Positions 33,255 to 42,427 of a stretch of DNA of 64,000 nucleotides are shown here, piece by piece. The first letter of the stretch is position 1. Each line of letters starts with the position of its first letter. The notes below the pieces were generated by a model. The model saw only the letters and a list, made by a program, of their open reading frames with translations, had not been told where the DNA came from and did no database searches. The DNA comes from Actinoplanes derwentensis (lineage in GTDB: Bacteria > Actinomycetota > Actinomycetes > Mycobacteriales > Micromonosporaceae): contig NZ_LT629758.1 of NCBI RefSeq assembly GCF_900104725.1, positions 3,968,001-4,032,000 of the forward strand. The letters run 5' to 3'. Made by a program: the position numbers and the translations under genes.

Positions 33255-36200
33255 TCACCGTCCTTTGCGGACCGCCTGCAGGGCCGTCTCGATGGCGGCC
33301 TCGGTGTCGGTCCGCTGCGGGTTCAGCGTGTTCAACAGGGCTCGCAGGTCGACGCCGGGGTCTCGGGTCAGGATGCCGGCCAGGGTGTCGGGGTCGGCGG
33401 GGCGGGTGGAGCGGAAACCCTGCCGGCGTGGTTCGTCGCGGGCCGCCGTCACGGCTCGGGCCGCCTCCGTCGCGTCGCCGGTCAGCGTGTAGAGGACCGC
33501 GGCGGCGATCCGGTGCGCCACCCGCACGGACACCGCGGTGTTGGTCGCGCGCAGGTGGTTGGCGTAGTTGACGTGCAGGCGAGCGGCGGCGCCGGGATCG
33601 CGGGCGGTGTAGGCCGTGCGCAGGGCCGCGCGTTCCCCGGCGAGTGCCGCCGCCGGGTCGCCGCGCCGGGCCGTCAGCAGACCTCGCGCTCTGGTGACCG
33701 CTTCCACCATGACGGTGTCGTCGTGATGGGCGAAGATCGGTTCGATGCGGTCGAGCAGCAGTTCGCACTCGCGGAATCGGCCCAGTTCCATCAGGGCGGC
33801 GTTGTCGCTGAACCAGTAGTAGACCCGTTCATGCTCGTCGGCGCCGATCGCCGCCAGCAGGTGCAGGATCTGCTCGTTGAGCTGCAGGGACAGTTCCCAG
33901 TCACGGGTGGCTTTGGCGGAGCCGACGGCGCAGTGCAGCAGCGACACCCGCAGCCGGTCGGGGTCCTGGAGGTCGGTGGCCCAGCGGTCGACCTGGGCGA
34001 GACCGTCCCGGACCGCGGCGCCGACCTCGTCGTGCCGGCCGAGCGCGTACAGCCCGCGGGCCCGGCGATCGAGCCACCGGGCATGGTCGGCGCCTTCGGT
34101 GCGACCGGCCCACGTCTCGGCGAGTCTCAGCGCGTCGGCGGGCCGGTGGGCGGCGAGCATCTGTTGGTGGATCTCGGCGGCGATGGCGTCCTGGAGTTCG
34201 GGAGGTCCGTCGTCGTCCAGCATCGCCAGGGCTTCGTCCAGTCCTCCGGCGGCGGCCACCAGGTATTCCGCGTACCGCTCGGAGCTGGCGCCGCGTATCG
34301 CCACCTCCCGCATCAGGCGCAGTGTCTCCCGGTTGTCGCCGAGTCCCGCGGCGATGGGAAGGGTGTCCTGCAACACTTCCCAGGCGGTGTCGAGGTCGGC
34401 TCGTTCCATCGAGTAGATGGCGATGCCCAGCCCGGCGCGCTCGGTGACCCGGGTCGGTGCGGCCCGGCCGGCCATGAAGACCTGGGCCCACGCCGCCGTC
34501 ATCAGCTCGTTGACCAGTTCGCGGCGTTCGGCGCTGACGGCATCGCGGGCCATCGGGCGCAGCGCGGGTTCGGTGAAGGAGTATTTGACGACGGGCCCGA
34601 CGTCGGGTGTCTGTTCGGTGACCGCTTCGATCAGACCGGTCCGGATCAGGGCCGTGGCGGTGTCCGGGAAGGCGGGCTGGGGGCGGCTCGGGAACGCGTG
34701 CTCCCACAGCGGTTCCCAGACTCCGGCGACCACGTAGGAGTAGGCGTCGTTGACGTGCACCAGTGCCAGCAGGTCGAGCAGCAGCCGGGTGCGGGGAGCG
34801 AGCGCGTCCAGCCGCTCGCGGACATCCCGCCGGTCCCGTTCGAGGTCGGCGAGCGTCTCGTCGAGGGGGCCGAGGTCGCCGGGGCGGGTCGCGGCGACCT
34901 CGGCGCGGACCTCACGCAGCATCTTCTCGCCCAGGGCCACGGCACCGGATTCGATGTGCAGTGCCGCGAGAAGCATCACCGCGTGCGCGTGCAACGGCCG
35001 GTCCTCGGTCTGTTCCAGGCTGTCCGCCGCCAGGGCCAGGAACCGGGCGGCCTCCAGCGGGTCCCGGGTCTCGATCAGCAGGCACCCGCGCAGGTAGCGA
35101 CACAACGCGACGCCGTAATCGGACTTCAGGTCGTGATAGGCCGTGTCCGCCAGGTCGAGCCACCGGGCCGTACCCGGGAAGTCGCGCCGCCTCAGTGCGA
35201 CGGAGGCCAGGCCGCGCAGCGCGTTCGCCACGCCCAGCCGGTCGCCGAGGCGCTCGTAGTCGGCCCGCACAGCACCGAACGCCGTCTCCGCCTCCGCCGG
35301 GTCGCCGTCGTCCGCGGTCAGTTCGGCGAGCCGGTAACGGCAGTTGGCCGCGCCGAGTTCGTCGCCGAGAGTCACTTTGATCAGCTCGGCGGCGCGCAGA
35401 CGGGTCCGGGCCGCGTCGTTGTCGCCGGCCTGCCGGTCCACCTGGCCGAGCGCGATGTGCGCCTCGGCCTGGCCGCTGCGCCGACCGGCCTGGACATAGC
35501 GGGTCAGTGCACCGGTGAGATGGTCGCGGGCCAGAGCGATTCTTCCGGTACGCAACACCAGCGTCCCGAGGGAGAGCAGCGTGTTCGCCTCCCCGACCGG
35601 GACACCGCCCTGCCGGTAGGCGGCGATCGCCGCGCTGAAGTGCCGTTCAGCCTCCCCCGGTTCGCCGGCCCGCAGGCTCAGATCGCCGAGCAGGTCGTGG
35701 GCGTTGCCGATCCAGATCGGCAGGCCGAGGTCGTCGGCCAGTCGCAGGGCCACCCGTGCCTCGCTGATCCCGTCGGCGATCCGGCTGTCCCGCAGCGCCA
35801 GCCGGGCCCGTTCCGCGGCGACCGCGCTGAGCGCCTCCTGGTGGCGGAAGCGTCCGGCGAGCCGTTCCACCTCGTCCAGATGGGCGGCCGCCTCACCGGG
35901 CCGGTCGGTGTAGCGGCACACCACCGCGGAGGTCAGTTCGCCTTCGACGACCGCGACGGGATCCACCGCGAGCAGCACACCACGTTGTTCCGGGGCGAGG
36001 ACCAGGCCGAGCGCGGTACGGGCGCCCGCGAAGTCGGTGGCGGCGACCGCGTCCGCACACCACTGCCGCCAGCCGGCCACCGCTGCCGGGTCCCGCAACG
36101 CGAGCCGGTGGTACAGCTCCTCGACCGGCGAACCGGTACGGGCGAAGTGGTCGCGGGCCCGTTCGTGCAGGCGGGCCAGGGTCTCCGGGTCGTCGCGCCG

Positions 36201-37343
36201 CAGACTCTCCAGCAGCGACGTGCGCACCAGCGGGTGCAGGGTCCGGGTCATCTCGCCGTCGCGGCCGGGTTCGGTGCGCACGAACGCGTACCGGTCCAGT
36301 GCCGTGAACCAGCCGTCGCCTTCGGGCACGTCGTCGAGCAGCGCGGCAACGGTGGCGCGCCCGAGCGCCCGGGGCACGGCCGCCGCGGTCACCACGGCAT
36401 GGGCCGCCGGTGGCAGCCGGTCCAGGAACACCTCGGGCAGCCAGCGACGAACCGGATGGACCGCGGCCCGGCGGGCGATCTCGGCGGCGGTCAGGCCCAC
36501 ACCGGACTCGCGGGCCGCGTCCACCGCCGCCGCGGCGAGGTCGACCCAGCCGGGCAGGCCACCGCAGGTCCGGTGGATGGCCGCGGCGAGTTCGGGGTCG
36601 TCGAAACCCCGGGACGCGAGCAGCTCCGCGGTGTGGCCGGGTGCCCACTCCTCCAGGGGCAGGTGAACGGTGCCGGGCCGGCCCGGTGGCACCTCCCGTC
36701 CGGCCAGCACCACCCGCAGGCCGGCCGCGGTCAGGCGGGGTAGCAGCATGGAAAGGAACCAGGTGGACTGCCCACCGGGACCGGACACCTCGTCGAGGAA
36801 GGGCAGGCGCTCGACGCTGTCCAGGAGCAGGACCCGCCCGGCCGGACGGTGCGCGGCCAGGTCGTCGGCGAGGGCCCGGGCCAGGTGGTCACGGTGCTGC
36901 GAGCGGATGCCCGAGGCGCGGACCGCCACCGGGTCGGTGACCACGGTGACCGTCACCTGGTCGAGCCGGGCCCCGTCCCGGGCGACCAGGCTGACCGTCG
37001 GCACCTTCGCGTAGGCCTCGGCGAGCGCGGCGTCCGCCCGGTCGCGGGCCGCCCGGTAACGCTTGAACCGGGCACCGGTCCATTCCTCGGCCACCGCGGC
37101 GACGGCATCGGTCAGTGTGAACGCGACGTCGGCGTGCTCCCCCGGCGCTGCCTCGACCAGGGTTTCCAGGTCGAGGATCCGAGCCTTTCCCGATCCGGTA
37201 CGCCGGGCCAGCTCGGCGAGCAGATAGGACTTGCCGAGGCCGGACATGCCGGAGAAGGCCAGCACCTCGCCGGGCGGTCCGAGGAGGAACCTGTCGTACG
37301 CCGCCAGCGCGTTCTCCCGGTCGACGAAGACCGCCGCGGTCAT
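33255..37343 (-). CDS. Giant STAND-type NTPase with TPR repeats
   Basis: This 1,362-residue cytosolic protein has a P-loop at 31-40 (SGMSGLGKSY) and a Walker B-like RVLLLDSVERLP near 170-181. VVLAGREVPPG near 210 is sensor-1-like, and a GLPGWVDLAA-type winged-helix region of MalT/NB-ARC/NACHT proteins follows to about 400. From about 450 to the end is a TPR superhelix (for example PIWIGNAHDLLGDLSLRAGE, GQAEAHIALGQVDRQAGDND). There is no N-terminal effector domain and no C-terminal LuxR HTH. The start overlaps the small TM-protein gene by 4 bp (ATGA), so the two proteins are coupled. Such ATPases act as signal-dependent oligomerising switches. Its exact role is unknown. Confidence 0.88.
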   Translation of the reverse strand: MTAAVFVDRENALAAYDRFLLGPPGEVLAFSGMSGLGKSYLLAELARRTGSGKARILDLETLVEAAPGEHADVAFTLTDAVAAVAEEWTGARFKRYRAARDRADAALAEAYAKVPTVSLVARDGARLDQVTVTVVTDPVAVRASGIRSQHRDHLARALADDLAAHRPAGRVLLLDSVERLPFLDEVSGPGGQSTWFLSMLLPRLTAAGLRVVLAGREVPPGRPGTVHLPLEEWAPGHTAELLASRGFDDPELAAAIHRTCGGLPGWVDLAAAAVDAARESGVGLTAAEIARRAAVHPVRRWLPEVFLDRLPPAAHAVVTAAAVPRALGRATVAALLDDVPEGDGWFTALDRYAFVRTEPGRDGEMTRTLHPLVRTSLLESLRRDDPETLARLHERARDHFARTGSPVEELYHRLALRDPAAVAGWRQWCADAVAATDFAGARTALGLVLAPEQRGVLLAVDPVAVVEGELTSAVVCRYTDRPGEAAAHLDEVERLAGRFRHQEALSAVAAERARLALRDSRIADGISEARVALRLADDLGLPIWIGNAHDLLGDLSLRAGEPGEAERHFSAAIAAYRQGGVPVGEANTLLSLGTLVLRTGRIALARDHLTGALTRYVQAGRRSGQAEAHIALGQVDRQAGDNDAARTRLRAAELIKVTLGDELGAANCRYRLAELTADDGDPAEAETAFGAVRADYERLGDRLGVANALRGLASVALRRRDFPGTARWLDLADTAYHDLKSDYGVALCRYLRGCLLIETRDPLEAARFLALAADSLEQTEDRPLHAHAVMLLAALHIESGAVALGEKMLREVRAEVAATRPGDLGPLDETLADLERDRRDVRERLDALAPRTRLLLDLLALVHVNDAYSYVVAGVWEPLWEHAFPSRPQPAFPDTATALIRTGLIEAVTEQTPDVGPVVKYSFTEPALRPMARDAVSAERRELVNELMTAAWAQVFMAGRAAPTRVTERAGLGIAIYSMERADLDTAWEVLQDTLPIAAGLGDNRETLRLMREVAIRGASSERYAEYLVAAAGGLDEALAMLDDDGPPELQDAIAAEIHQQMLAAHRPADALRLAETWAGRTEGADHARWLDRRARGLYALGRHDEVGAAVRDGLAQVDRWATDLQDPDRLRVSLLHCAVGSAKATRDWELSLQLNEQILHLLAAIGADEHERVYYWFSDNAALMELGRFRECELLLDRIEPIFAHHDDTVMVEAVTRARGLLTARRGDPAAALAGERAALRTAYTARDPGAAARLHVNYANHLRATNTAVSVRVAHRIAAAVLYTLTGDATEAARAVTAARDEPRRQGFRSTRPADPDTLAGILTRDPGVDLRALLNTLNPQRTDTEAAIETALQAVRKGR

Positions 37344-37738
37344 GCCGGGCCGGGTCCGCGTGGCAGGGACGGCCCGGCCGGTGCCGGTGGGGTCTCGGGA
37401 TGCGACCGGATCACGATGCTGCTGCCGGTGATCTCGCCGCCGTCGCGGGCTTCCTGCCGGGTGCGGGCGGCGGTGCCGGGCCCGACGTCGACGTGCGAGT
37501 CCTGGATGCGGCCCCGGTCGGCGAGTTGCACGTGGTCGGTGCCGTCCGGAGCGGACGGCTCACCGGCGCGCGTCAGCAGCACGGCAAGTGTCACCGCGAC
37601 CCCGACGGCCACCACGAGTCCTCCAGCGACGGCCGGTCCGGGCCGTTCGGTGACGATGTTGGTGAGCAGCCCGACGGCAGTGCCGGCCAGAACGGACAGG
37701 GTGGTGAGAACAGCGGTCCGGCGGCGCGCACTCCACAT
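37340..37738 (-). CDS. Small two-TM protein coupled to the STAND NTPase
   Basis: This 132-residue protein has two hydrophobic helices (about 9-27 and 36-56: TAVLTTLSVLAGTAVGLLTN and AVAGGLVVAVGVAVTLAVLL) followed by a hydrophilic tail. The tail contains GRIQDSHVDVGPGTAARTRQ and GGEITGSSIVIRS, then Pro-rich sequence. Its stop overlaps the NTPase start by 4 bp. It probably places the C-terminal tail in the cytoplasm and may be the sensor or effector partner of the NTPase. No family recognised. Confidence 0.75.
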   Translation of the reverse strand: MWSARRRTAVLTTLSVLAGTAVGLLTNIVTERPGPAVAGGLVVAVGVAVTLAVLLTRAGEPSAPDGTDHVQLADRGRIQDSHVDVGPGTAARTRQEARDGGEITGSSIVIRSHPETPPAPAGPSLPRGPGPA

Positions 37739-37790
37739 CGAACCATGATAGTGCCGTCGGCGTTCCCCGGGCGTCCCCCCGCCGCGCGGC

Positions 37791-38544
37791 TATCCGCCCT
37801 CAGGTGACCAGCCGAGGTGCGGAGCGATCAGGGTCGCGGTGTCAGTGAGGATCTGTTCGTAGTCGTCGCGGTCGAACTCGTAGGGCAACTCCAGGCGCAG
37901 GGCGGTCGCGGCGGCCACGACCGGTCGGCGTGCAGGCGCTCGACGATCTCGGTGGCCGTGCCGACCAGGTCGGGGGCGAACAGGGTACGCCGTTCGCCGT
38001 GCGGCTTCAGGGTGCGATCGTGCCGGGACCGGGCGTACTCCAGGTAGCGCTTACGGGTGCGGCGGTCGGCACCGTCCAGTGGGACGATCATCCGGCCGAC
38101 CGCGATCGGGCCGGCCTGCTCGAACGCGGAGAACTCCGCGATGAGCTGCGACTGGGCGGTCACGAAGTCGTCGCTGTGCTCCCCCGACACGATGTTGCCG
38201 GTCAGCAGGCCCAGCCCGTGCTCGCCGGCCCAGCGGACCGAACGGGAGCTGCCACCGCCGTACCAGATCCGGTTCGTCAGTCCCGGGCTGTGCGGCTGGA
38301 GCCGGGGCCGCTGGGTGTTGCCCGGCGAAGCGATGACCGTGCCGGGGTCGCCGAGGTAGTCGCCGCGCAGGTTGGCGAGCAGGCGCTCGATCCGGCCGTA
38401 GCCCAGCTGCCGGATCCAGGCGCCGTCGAAGCCGAGCCGTTCGCCATAGACGAACAGGTCGAGGGTGGCGTCGAGACCGCTGAACGGGTCGTCGTCGGGA
38501 TAGTTGCCCGGGGTGAGAAACGCGAGGGATCGTAGAGTGCCCAT
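37791..38544 (-). pseudogene. Decayed LLM-class oxidoreductase (frameshift and internal deletion)
   Basis: The start (MGTLRSLAFLTPGNYPDDDP, ATG 38544) and middle (TVIASPGNTQRPRLQPHSPG; GERRTLFAPDLVGTATEIVE) are a CE1758-type luciferase-like oxidoreductase. Two lesions are visible. First, about 75-80 residues expected between GFDGAWIRQ and LGYGRIERL are missing. Second, near 37917-37926 the frame shifts: the intact C-terminus (LELPYEFDRDDYEQILTDTA ... PHLGWSPEGG) continues in another frame to a TAG at 37791-37793. The gene is probably inactive. Confidence 0.75.
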
Positions 38545-38585
38545 GCGATTCACTCTATTGCCCATGGACTGAATAGGATATAACC

Positions 38586-39068
38586 GTGACCTACACCATC
38601 AAGTCCGTGAGCTGGGACGACCCGGCGGGCGAGGCACTACGGGCCGCGATGCGCGCCGAGATGCGCGAACGTTACGCCGACCGGATGCCACCCGGCCGCG
38701 ACGAGCCGCAGATGGTCGTCACCGGCGAGGGCGTGGTCTGGGTGGGCCTCGCGGTCACCGGCGACACCACCCCGATCGGCCACGCCCTGCTGCGCCGCCA
38801 TGGCCCCGACCTGGAGATCAAGCGGATGTACGTCGCACCCGCCTGGCGCGGCCACGGCGTCGCCGCCGCACTCCTGGACGCCATCGACGCGGAGGCCCGG
38901 CGACTCGGTGCGCCTCGCGTCATCCTGCACACCGGAGATCGCCAGCCCGACGCCGTCGCCCGTTACACCCGGCACGGGTACCAGCCGATTCCCGTCTACG
39001 AGCCCTACCTCGGCATGCCCGGCGCGCATTGCTTCGCCAAGGCCGTCACCGCTCTCCCACATCGCTGA
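38586..39068 (+). CDS. GNAT-family N-acetyltransferase
   Basis: This 160-residue acetyltransferase starts at GTG 38586. The acetyl-CoA-binding motif A is clear: LEIKRMYVAPAWRGHGVAAA then LLDAIDAEARRLG (R/QxxGxG/A as RGHGVA). The C-terminal YTRHGYQPIPVYEPY is typical of the fold. It is divergent from the decayed LLM oxidoreductase across about 40 bp. The substrate is unknown. Confidence 0.9.
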   Translation: MTYTIKSVSWDDPAGEALRAAMRAEMRERYADRMPPGRDEPQMVVTGEGVVWVGLAVTGDTTPIGHALLRRHGPDLEIKRMYVAPAWRGHGVAAALLDAIDAEARRLGAPRVILHTGDRQPDAVARYTRHGYQPIPVYEPYLGMPGAHCFAKAVTALPHR

Positions 39069-39089
39069 GCGGTGTCCGGCCTCGGCCGG

Positions 39090-40253
39090 CTACTTCAGTG
39101 CCCGGCAGATGACGACGACGCTGGCGTCACCGGCGGTCCTGGCCAGGTTCTCCGCACCCTTGTTGGGCTCCAGGTCGATCACGGCGGTGTTGAAGTCGCT
39201 GATCGCGGTGCGTTTGCCGTCGGCGGTGCCGACCGCCCAGCTCTGGTGACCGAGAGTGCCGCCGTCGTGGCCCCACACCGTCCCGCAGGGGAAGTCGAGG
39301 CGCAGCAGGCCGAGACCGTAACCGCCGGTGATCGAGCCGCCGGCGGGCAACGCCACCGTGGTCTGCATCTGCCGGAGCTGCTGTACCGAGAACAACTTCG
39401 CGGTCAGCAGCGCGGTGACGAACCGGGACATGTCGGAGGCGGTGGAGATGATCCCACCGGCCGCGCCGGCCCAGGCGCCGACCGCTCCGCCGCTGGTGTC
39501 GGTGTAGGACGGTTCCGCGCCCGCGAACGTGACGGTGTAGCCGTGCGCGTAGCCCCGGCCGGTGCGGGTCGCCCGCGGGTCGGCGAGATAGGTGCGGGTC
39601 AGGCCGAGCGGCTGGGCGATACGCTGCTGGACCAGGTCGGGCAGGCTGGTGCCGGTCAGTTTCTCGGCCAGCAGACCGGCCACGATGTAGTTGGTGTTCG
39701 AATACGACCAGTCCGCGCCGGGAGCGAAGAGCGGCTCATGAGCGAACGCGACGTCGAGCAACTCCTTCTCGGTGTGGGCGTAGCCCGGGTCCTGCAGCAC
39801 CGACAGCATGAACTCCGGGTCCTCGGTGTAGTTGAACAGGCCGCTGGTGTGGTTGAGCAGCATCCGCACGGTGATGTGCGCACCGTTCGGGACGACACCG
39901 GGCAGGTAACGCTCGATCGGCGTGTCCAGCCGGACCCGCCCACGGTCGACCAGTTGCAGGATCAGGGTGGCGGTGAACATCTTGGTGTTGCTGCCGATCT
40001 CGAACTGGTCGGTCGCGGCCAGCCGGCGGTGGGTGCCGAGGTCCGCGAACCCGGCGGCCGCGGTCTCGACCCGGCGGCCGTTGTCGACCCGCGCGAGATA
40101 GCCGGGCGCACCGGCGTCGACCACGCGCTGGGCGGCCTCCTGGACGGCGCGGTCCCCGGCTACTGCCGCGGTGCCCGTCACCCCCACCCCGGCCAGGGTG
40201 AGTGCGGCGGTGAGGGTGAGCGCGGTGATCCGCTTCGACTTGGTCGCTGTCAT
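39090..40253 (-). CDS. Secreted serine hydrolase, class C beta-lactamase/D-Ala-D-Ala carboxypeptidase fold
   Basis: This protein has about 387 residues from ATG 40253; the longer open frame upstream is non-coding. The signal peptide covers about 1-32 (RITALTLTAALTLAGVGVTG). Catalytic motifs are SxxK in FEIGSNTKMFTATL, YxN in WSYSNTNYIVAGLL and the KTG-equivalent HDGG in GTVWGHDGGTLGHQ, as in actinomycete R61-type carboxypeptidases and penicillin-binding esterases. It is exported and probably acts on peptidoglycan peptides or small esters. It stands alone and convergent with the GNAT gene. Confidence 0.93.
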   Translation of the reverse strand: MTATKSKRITALTLTAALTLAGVGVTGTAAVAGDRAVQEAAQRVVDAGAPGYLARVDNGRRVETAAAGFADLGTHRRLAATDQFEIGSNTKMFTATLILQLVDRGRVRLDTPIERYLPGVVPNGAHITVRMLLNHTSGLFNYTEDPEFMLSVLQDPGYAHTEKELLDVAFAHEPLFAPGADWSYSNTNYIVAGLLAEKLTGTSLPDLVQQRIAQPLGLTRTYLADPRATRTGRGYAHGYTVTFAGAEPSYTDTSGGAVGAWAGAAGGIISTASDMSRFVTALLTAKLFSVQQLRQMQTTVALPAGGSITGGYGLGLLRLDFPCGTVWGHDGGTLGHQSWAVGTADGKRTAISDFNTAVIDLEPNKGAENLARTAGDASVVVICRALK

Positions 40254-40333
40254 GCATCGATCATTCCGAAGGCGGCCGCTGATGACATTGGTGCCAGCAC
40301 CCGGTTCCGGGGTGGGGTTAGCCGTACCGGGAG

Positions 40334-41256
40334 CTATCGCGGCCACACGTACATGGTCACTCCGCTCGGCTGGATGCCCGGCGGAACCCATCCGGGCACG
40401 GTGTGCCGGCTCTCCCCCTGGGGGTACTCGTCCGTCTCCTTCTCCGGCAGGTCCGACTCGATGCCTTGGCCGAACGTGTAGGTGCGGTCGATGAACCATC
40501 CGCCGATCAGCCGGCCCTCAGGCGATCGGAAGACCATCCCATAGTTCGGCTTGCTGAAGAAGAAGCCGGGATTGTCCACGCCGAACGACACGCCCTTCGG
40601 GAGGGTCCGGGGCTGGACCTTGTCGACCCGGACGGGCAGCAGCACGGACGGCTGCGCCGGTTTCCCGTCCCCGATCACACTCACCACGATCCGCGCGACC
40701 CGGCCCGCTTCCGCCAATTCGAACTGCTGGATACCCCGGCCTGCCGCGCGGGCAGGTAGGCGAAACCCTCGTTGAAGACCATCGCCCAGTAGTTCAACTC
40801 CTCGGAACGCCACCCTCGCCCGGTCTCGTCCACGAGGGAGAACCGGACGGGGACGAGCGTGTTGACGAGGCTGCCGACCGTCCACTCGTCGTTGGTCTTG
40901 GCCCGGTCGTGCTGCATCAGGTCCCGCGCCCGGGTCAATTCGGCAGCCGCGATGTCGTCCTCGTACATGAACCTGTTGAGCGCGGTCTCCAGCCCCTGGG
41001 CCGGCTCCGCCAGGTTGTCGCTGGTCTCGCCGGTAGCGGTCCAGACGACGTCGCGCAACTGCGTCCAACTGTTCCGCAGCGCCGGAGATCCGAAATAGCC
41101 GGGCCGGTCGAGTTTGTCGTCATGGCTCGCACTGGTCTCACACGCGTTGCGAATCTGCGCGTACTCATCCGCCAGCCGTGGCAGATCGACACGGGCGGCT
41201 TGGCGTAGTCGTTCGAGCGGACCACCGAAGACAACGCCGTGCATCTCATCGCTCAT
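40334..41256 (-). pseudogene. WXG100-like gene interrupted by a frameshift
   Basis: ATG 41256 has a strong GGGGGAA ribosome binding site. The first part (FGGPLERLRQAARVDLPRLA, RNSWTQLRDVVW, then helices) looks like a WXG100/ESX-type secreted helical domain. Around 40735-40745, at a GGGG run, the coding signal moves to another frame. There it continues smoothly (GIQQFELAEAGRVARIVVSV, GVDNPGFFFSKPNYG, GWVPPGIQPSGVTMYVWPR) to the stop at 40334. One base was lost or gained. It could be a real pseudogene, phase variation or a sequencing error. Confidence 0.7.
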
Positions 41257-41456
41257 GATTCCCCCGCGAGTGGATCGCACCGCACCGCAAAGGCGACCAG
41301 GAGCAGAATCGTATAGTCCCCGAAAAAATCATCTCAATCGATGAGAACCATCCTGGATTCACGGCGACTTCGATGATCGAAACCCGGATCCGGACTTCCC
41401 GTGCCGCGAGAGCGCGAAGTCCGCGCGAGTCACCGCCGACACGACGACCAGCGGGG

Positions 41457-42077
41457 TCAGTTCAGGAGCCGCTGCGCCCAGTAGACCTGTCCGTCAGGAC
41501 CGACACAGATCAGTGCTACCAACAGATCTTCGATCGCCATGGGCCCGGACAGCACCAGTGACTCCGGCTGAGCCTCTCGCAGTACCGTCTGGAACGTCAC
41601 CGGTGACGCGTCGATCGACGAGACCGTGACGACACTGCCGGCCCACATCGTGTCGGCAGACTCCCGCGCTGGTCCCAACCACGGATACCGGGAACGGGCC
41701 GTCTCCAGCGCCGAGTCCATCCCGGTGATGACCTGATCGGGTTGCGCCGATGTCACCGCGATGAAGCCCGGCAGGAGACCGTTGCGTTTGTCCGCCAGGA
41801 CGATCCGGAGGCTGCCGTCCGGCTGCGGATGCGGCGGCCGGTTCCAGGCGACACGACCGAGAACGATCTGATCCTCGGCCCCGTTGGCGTAGACCGCGTT
41901 CACCGGAGCGAGAGCGGCGTTCGCAGTCGCCTGATCGACGAATTCCACGGTGGCCCGGGCTCCCAGCGCCTCCGGCCCGTACGGCGCACGCCCCTGCCAC
42001 CACCGCCATCCGGCCACCCCACCGACCCCGGCGAGCACCATCACCACACCGAGAATCAGCCCCACCCGCTGCCGCAC
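41457..42077 (-). CDS. Membrane-anchored hypothetical protein
   Basis: This protein has about 206 residues from GTG 42077. A single TM segment near the N-terminus (RVGLILGVVMVLAGVGGVAG) is followed by an extracytoplasmic domain of about 170 residues with mixed strands and helices (ATVEFVDQATANAALAPVNA, LGRVAWNRPPHPQPDGSLRI, SSIDASPVTFQTVLREA). No catalytic motif is visible. The upstream part of the open frame reads as Arg-rich non-coding sequence. Family not recognised. The 200 bp between this gene and the frameshifted neighbour hold nothing I can assign. Confidence 0.65.
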   Translation of the reverse strand: MRQRVGLILGVVMVLAGVGGVAGWRWWQGRAPYGPEALGARATVEFVDQATANAALAPVNAVYANGAEDQIVLGRVAWNRPPHPQPDGSLRIVLADKRNGLLPGFIAVTSAQPDQVITGMDSALETARSRYPWLGPARESADTMWAGSVVTVSSIDASPVTFQTVLREAQPESLVLSGPMAIEDLLVALICVGPDGQVYWAQRLLN

Positions 42078-42427
42078 ACCAGGCAGTACAGCACAGCCCC
42101 GCCACTCAGAAGACCAACGACGAAGTTCAAACCCCGGCTCTGGTACGCCTCGACCGCCCCGCCGAACCACACCGCCCGTGGCGATCAGCGCGAGGTCCGC
42201 GCGGCTGACGGCCGACCGGGCGACCGCCGGGCCGAATGCGGTGGTCGCCGACTACCAGCCGCGATCCCGGCATCCGCCGGCGAGAACATCGCGAAGCCGG
42301 CCACTCCCGCCAGCGACCGGGCCGCCCGGATCCCCCGCACCGCGCGATCAAGACCAGACCGACGGACCGGCCGGACTCCCCCGCCGCGCTATCACGACCA
42401 GCCGGCCGGATTCGCCGCGTCACGCGT
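42078..42427. other. 350-bp intergenic region with degraded repeat sequence
   Basis: No convincing gene is present. It carries the second copy of the 27-bp dispersed repeat (42220-42246) and, on both sides, weaker GACC/CCGG-rich stretches that may be decayed relatives of the repeat (for example near 42355-42420). The left end should contain the promoter of the membrane-anchored gene. Confidence 0.5.
42220..42246. repeat. 27-bp dispersed repeat, copy 2
   Basis: Identical over all 27 bp to the copy at 10073-10099, in the same orientation. Lies between the SDR stop (42428) and the membrane-anchored gene start (42077). Confidence 0.85.

Noticed and set aside
33513..36743. 1,076-codon plus-strand open frame opposite the STAND NTPase
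   Set aside because: Low-complexity Gly/Arg/Val composition; opposite strand encodes a coherent P-loop/TPR protein, so this is a shadow.
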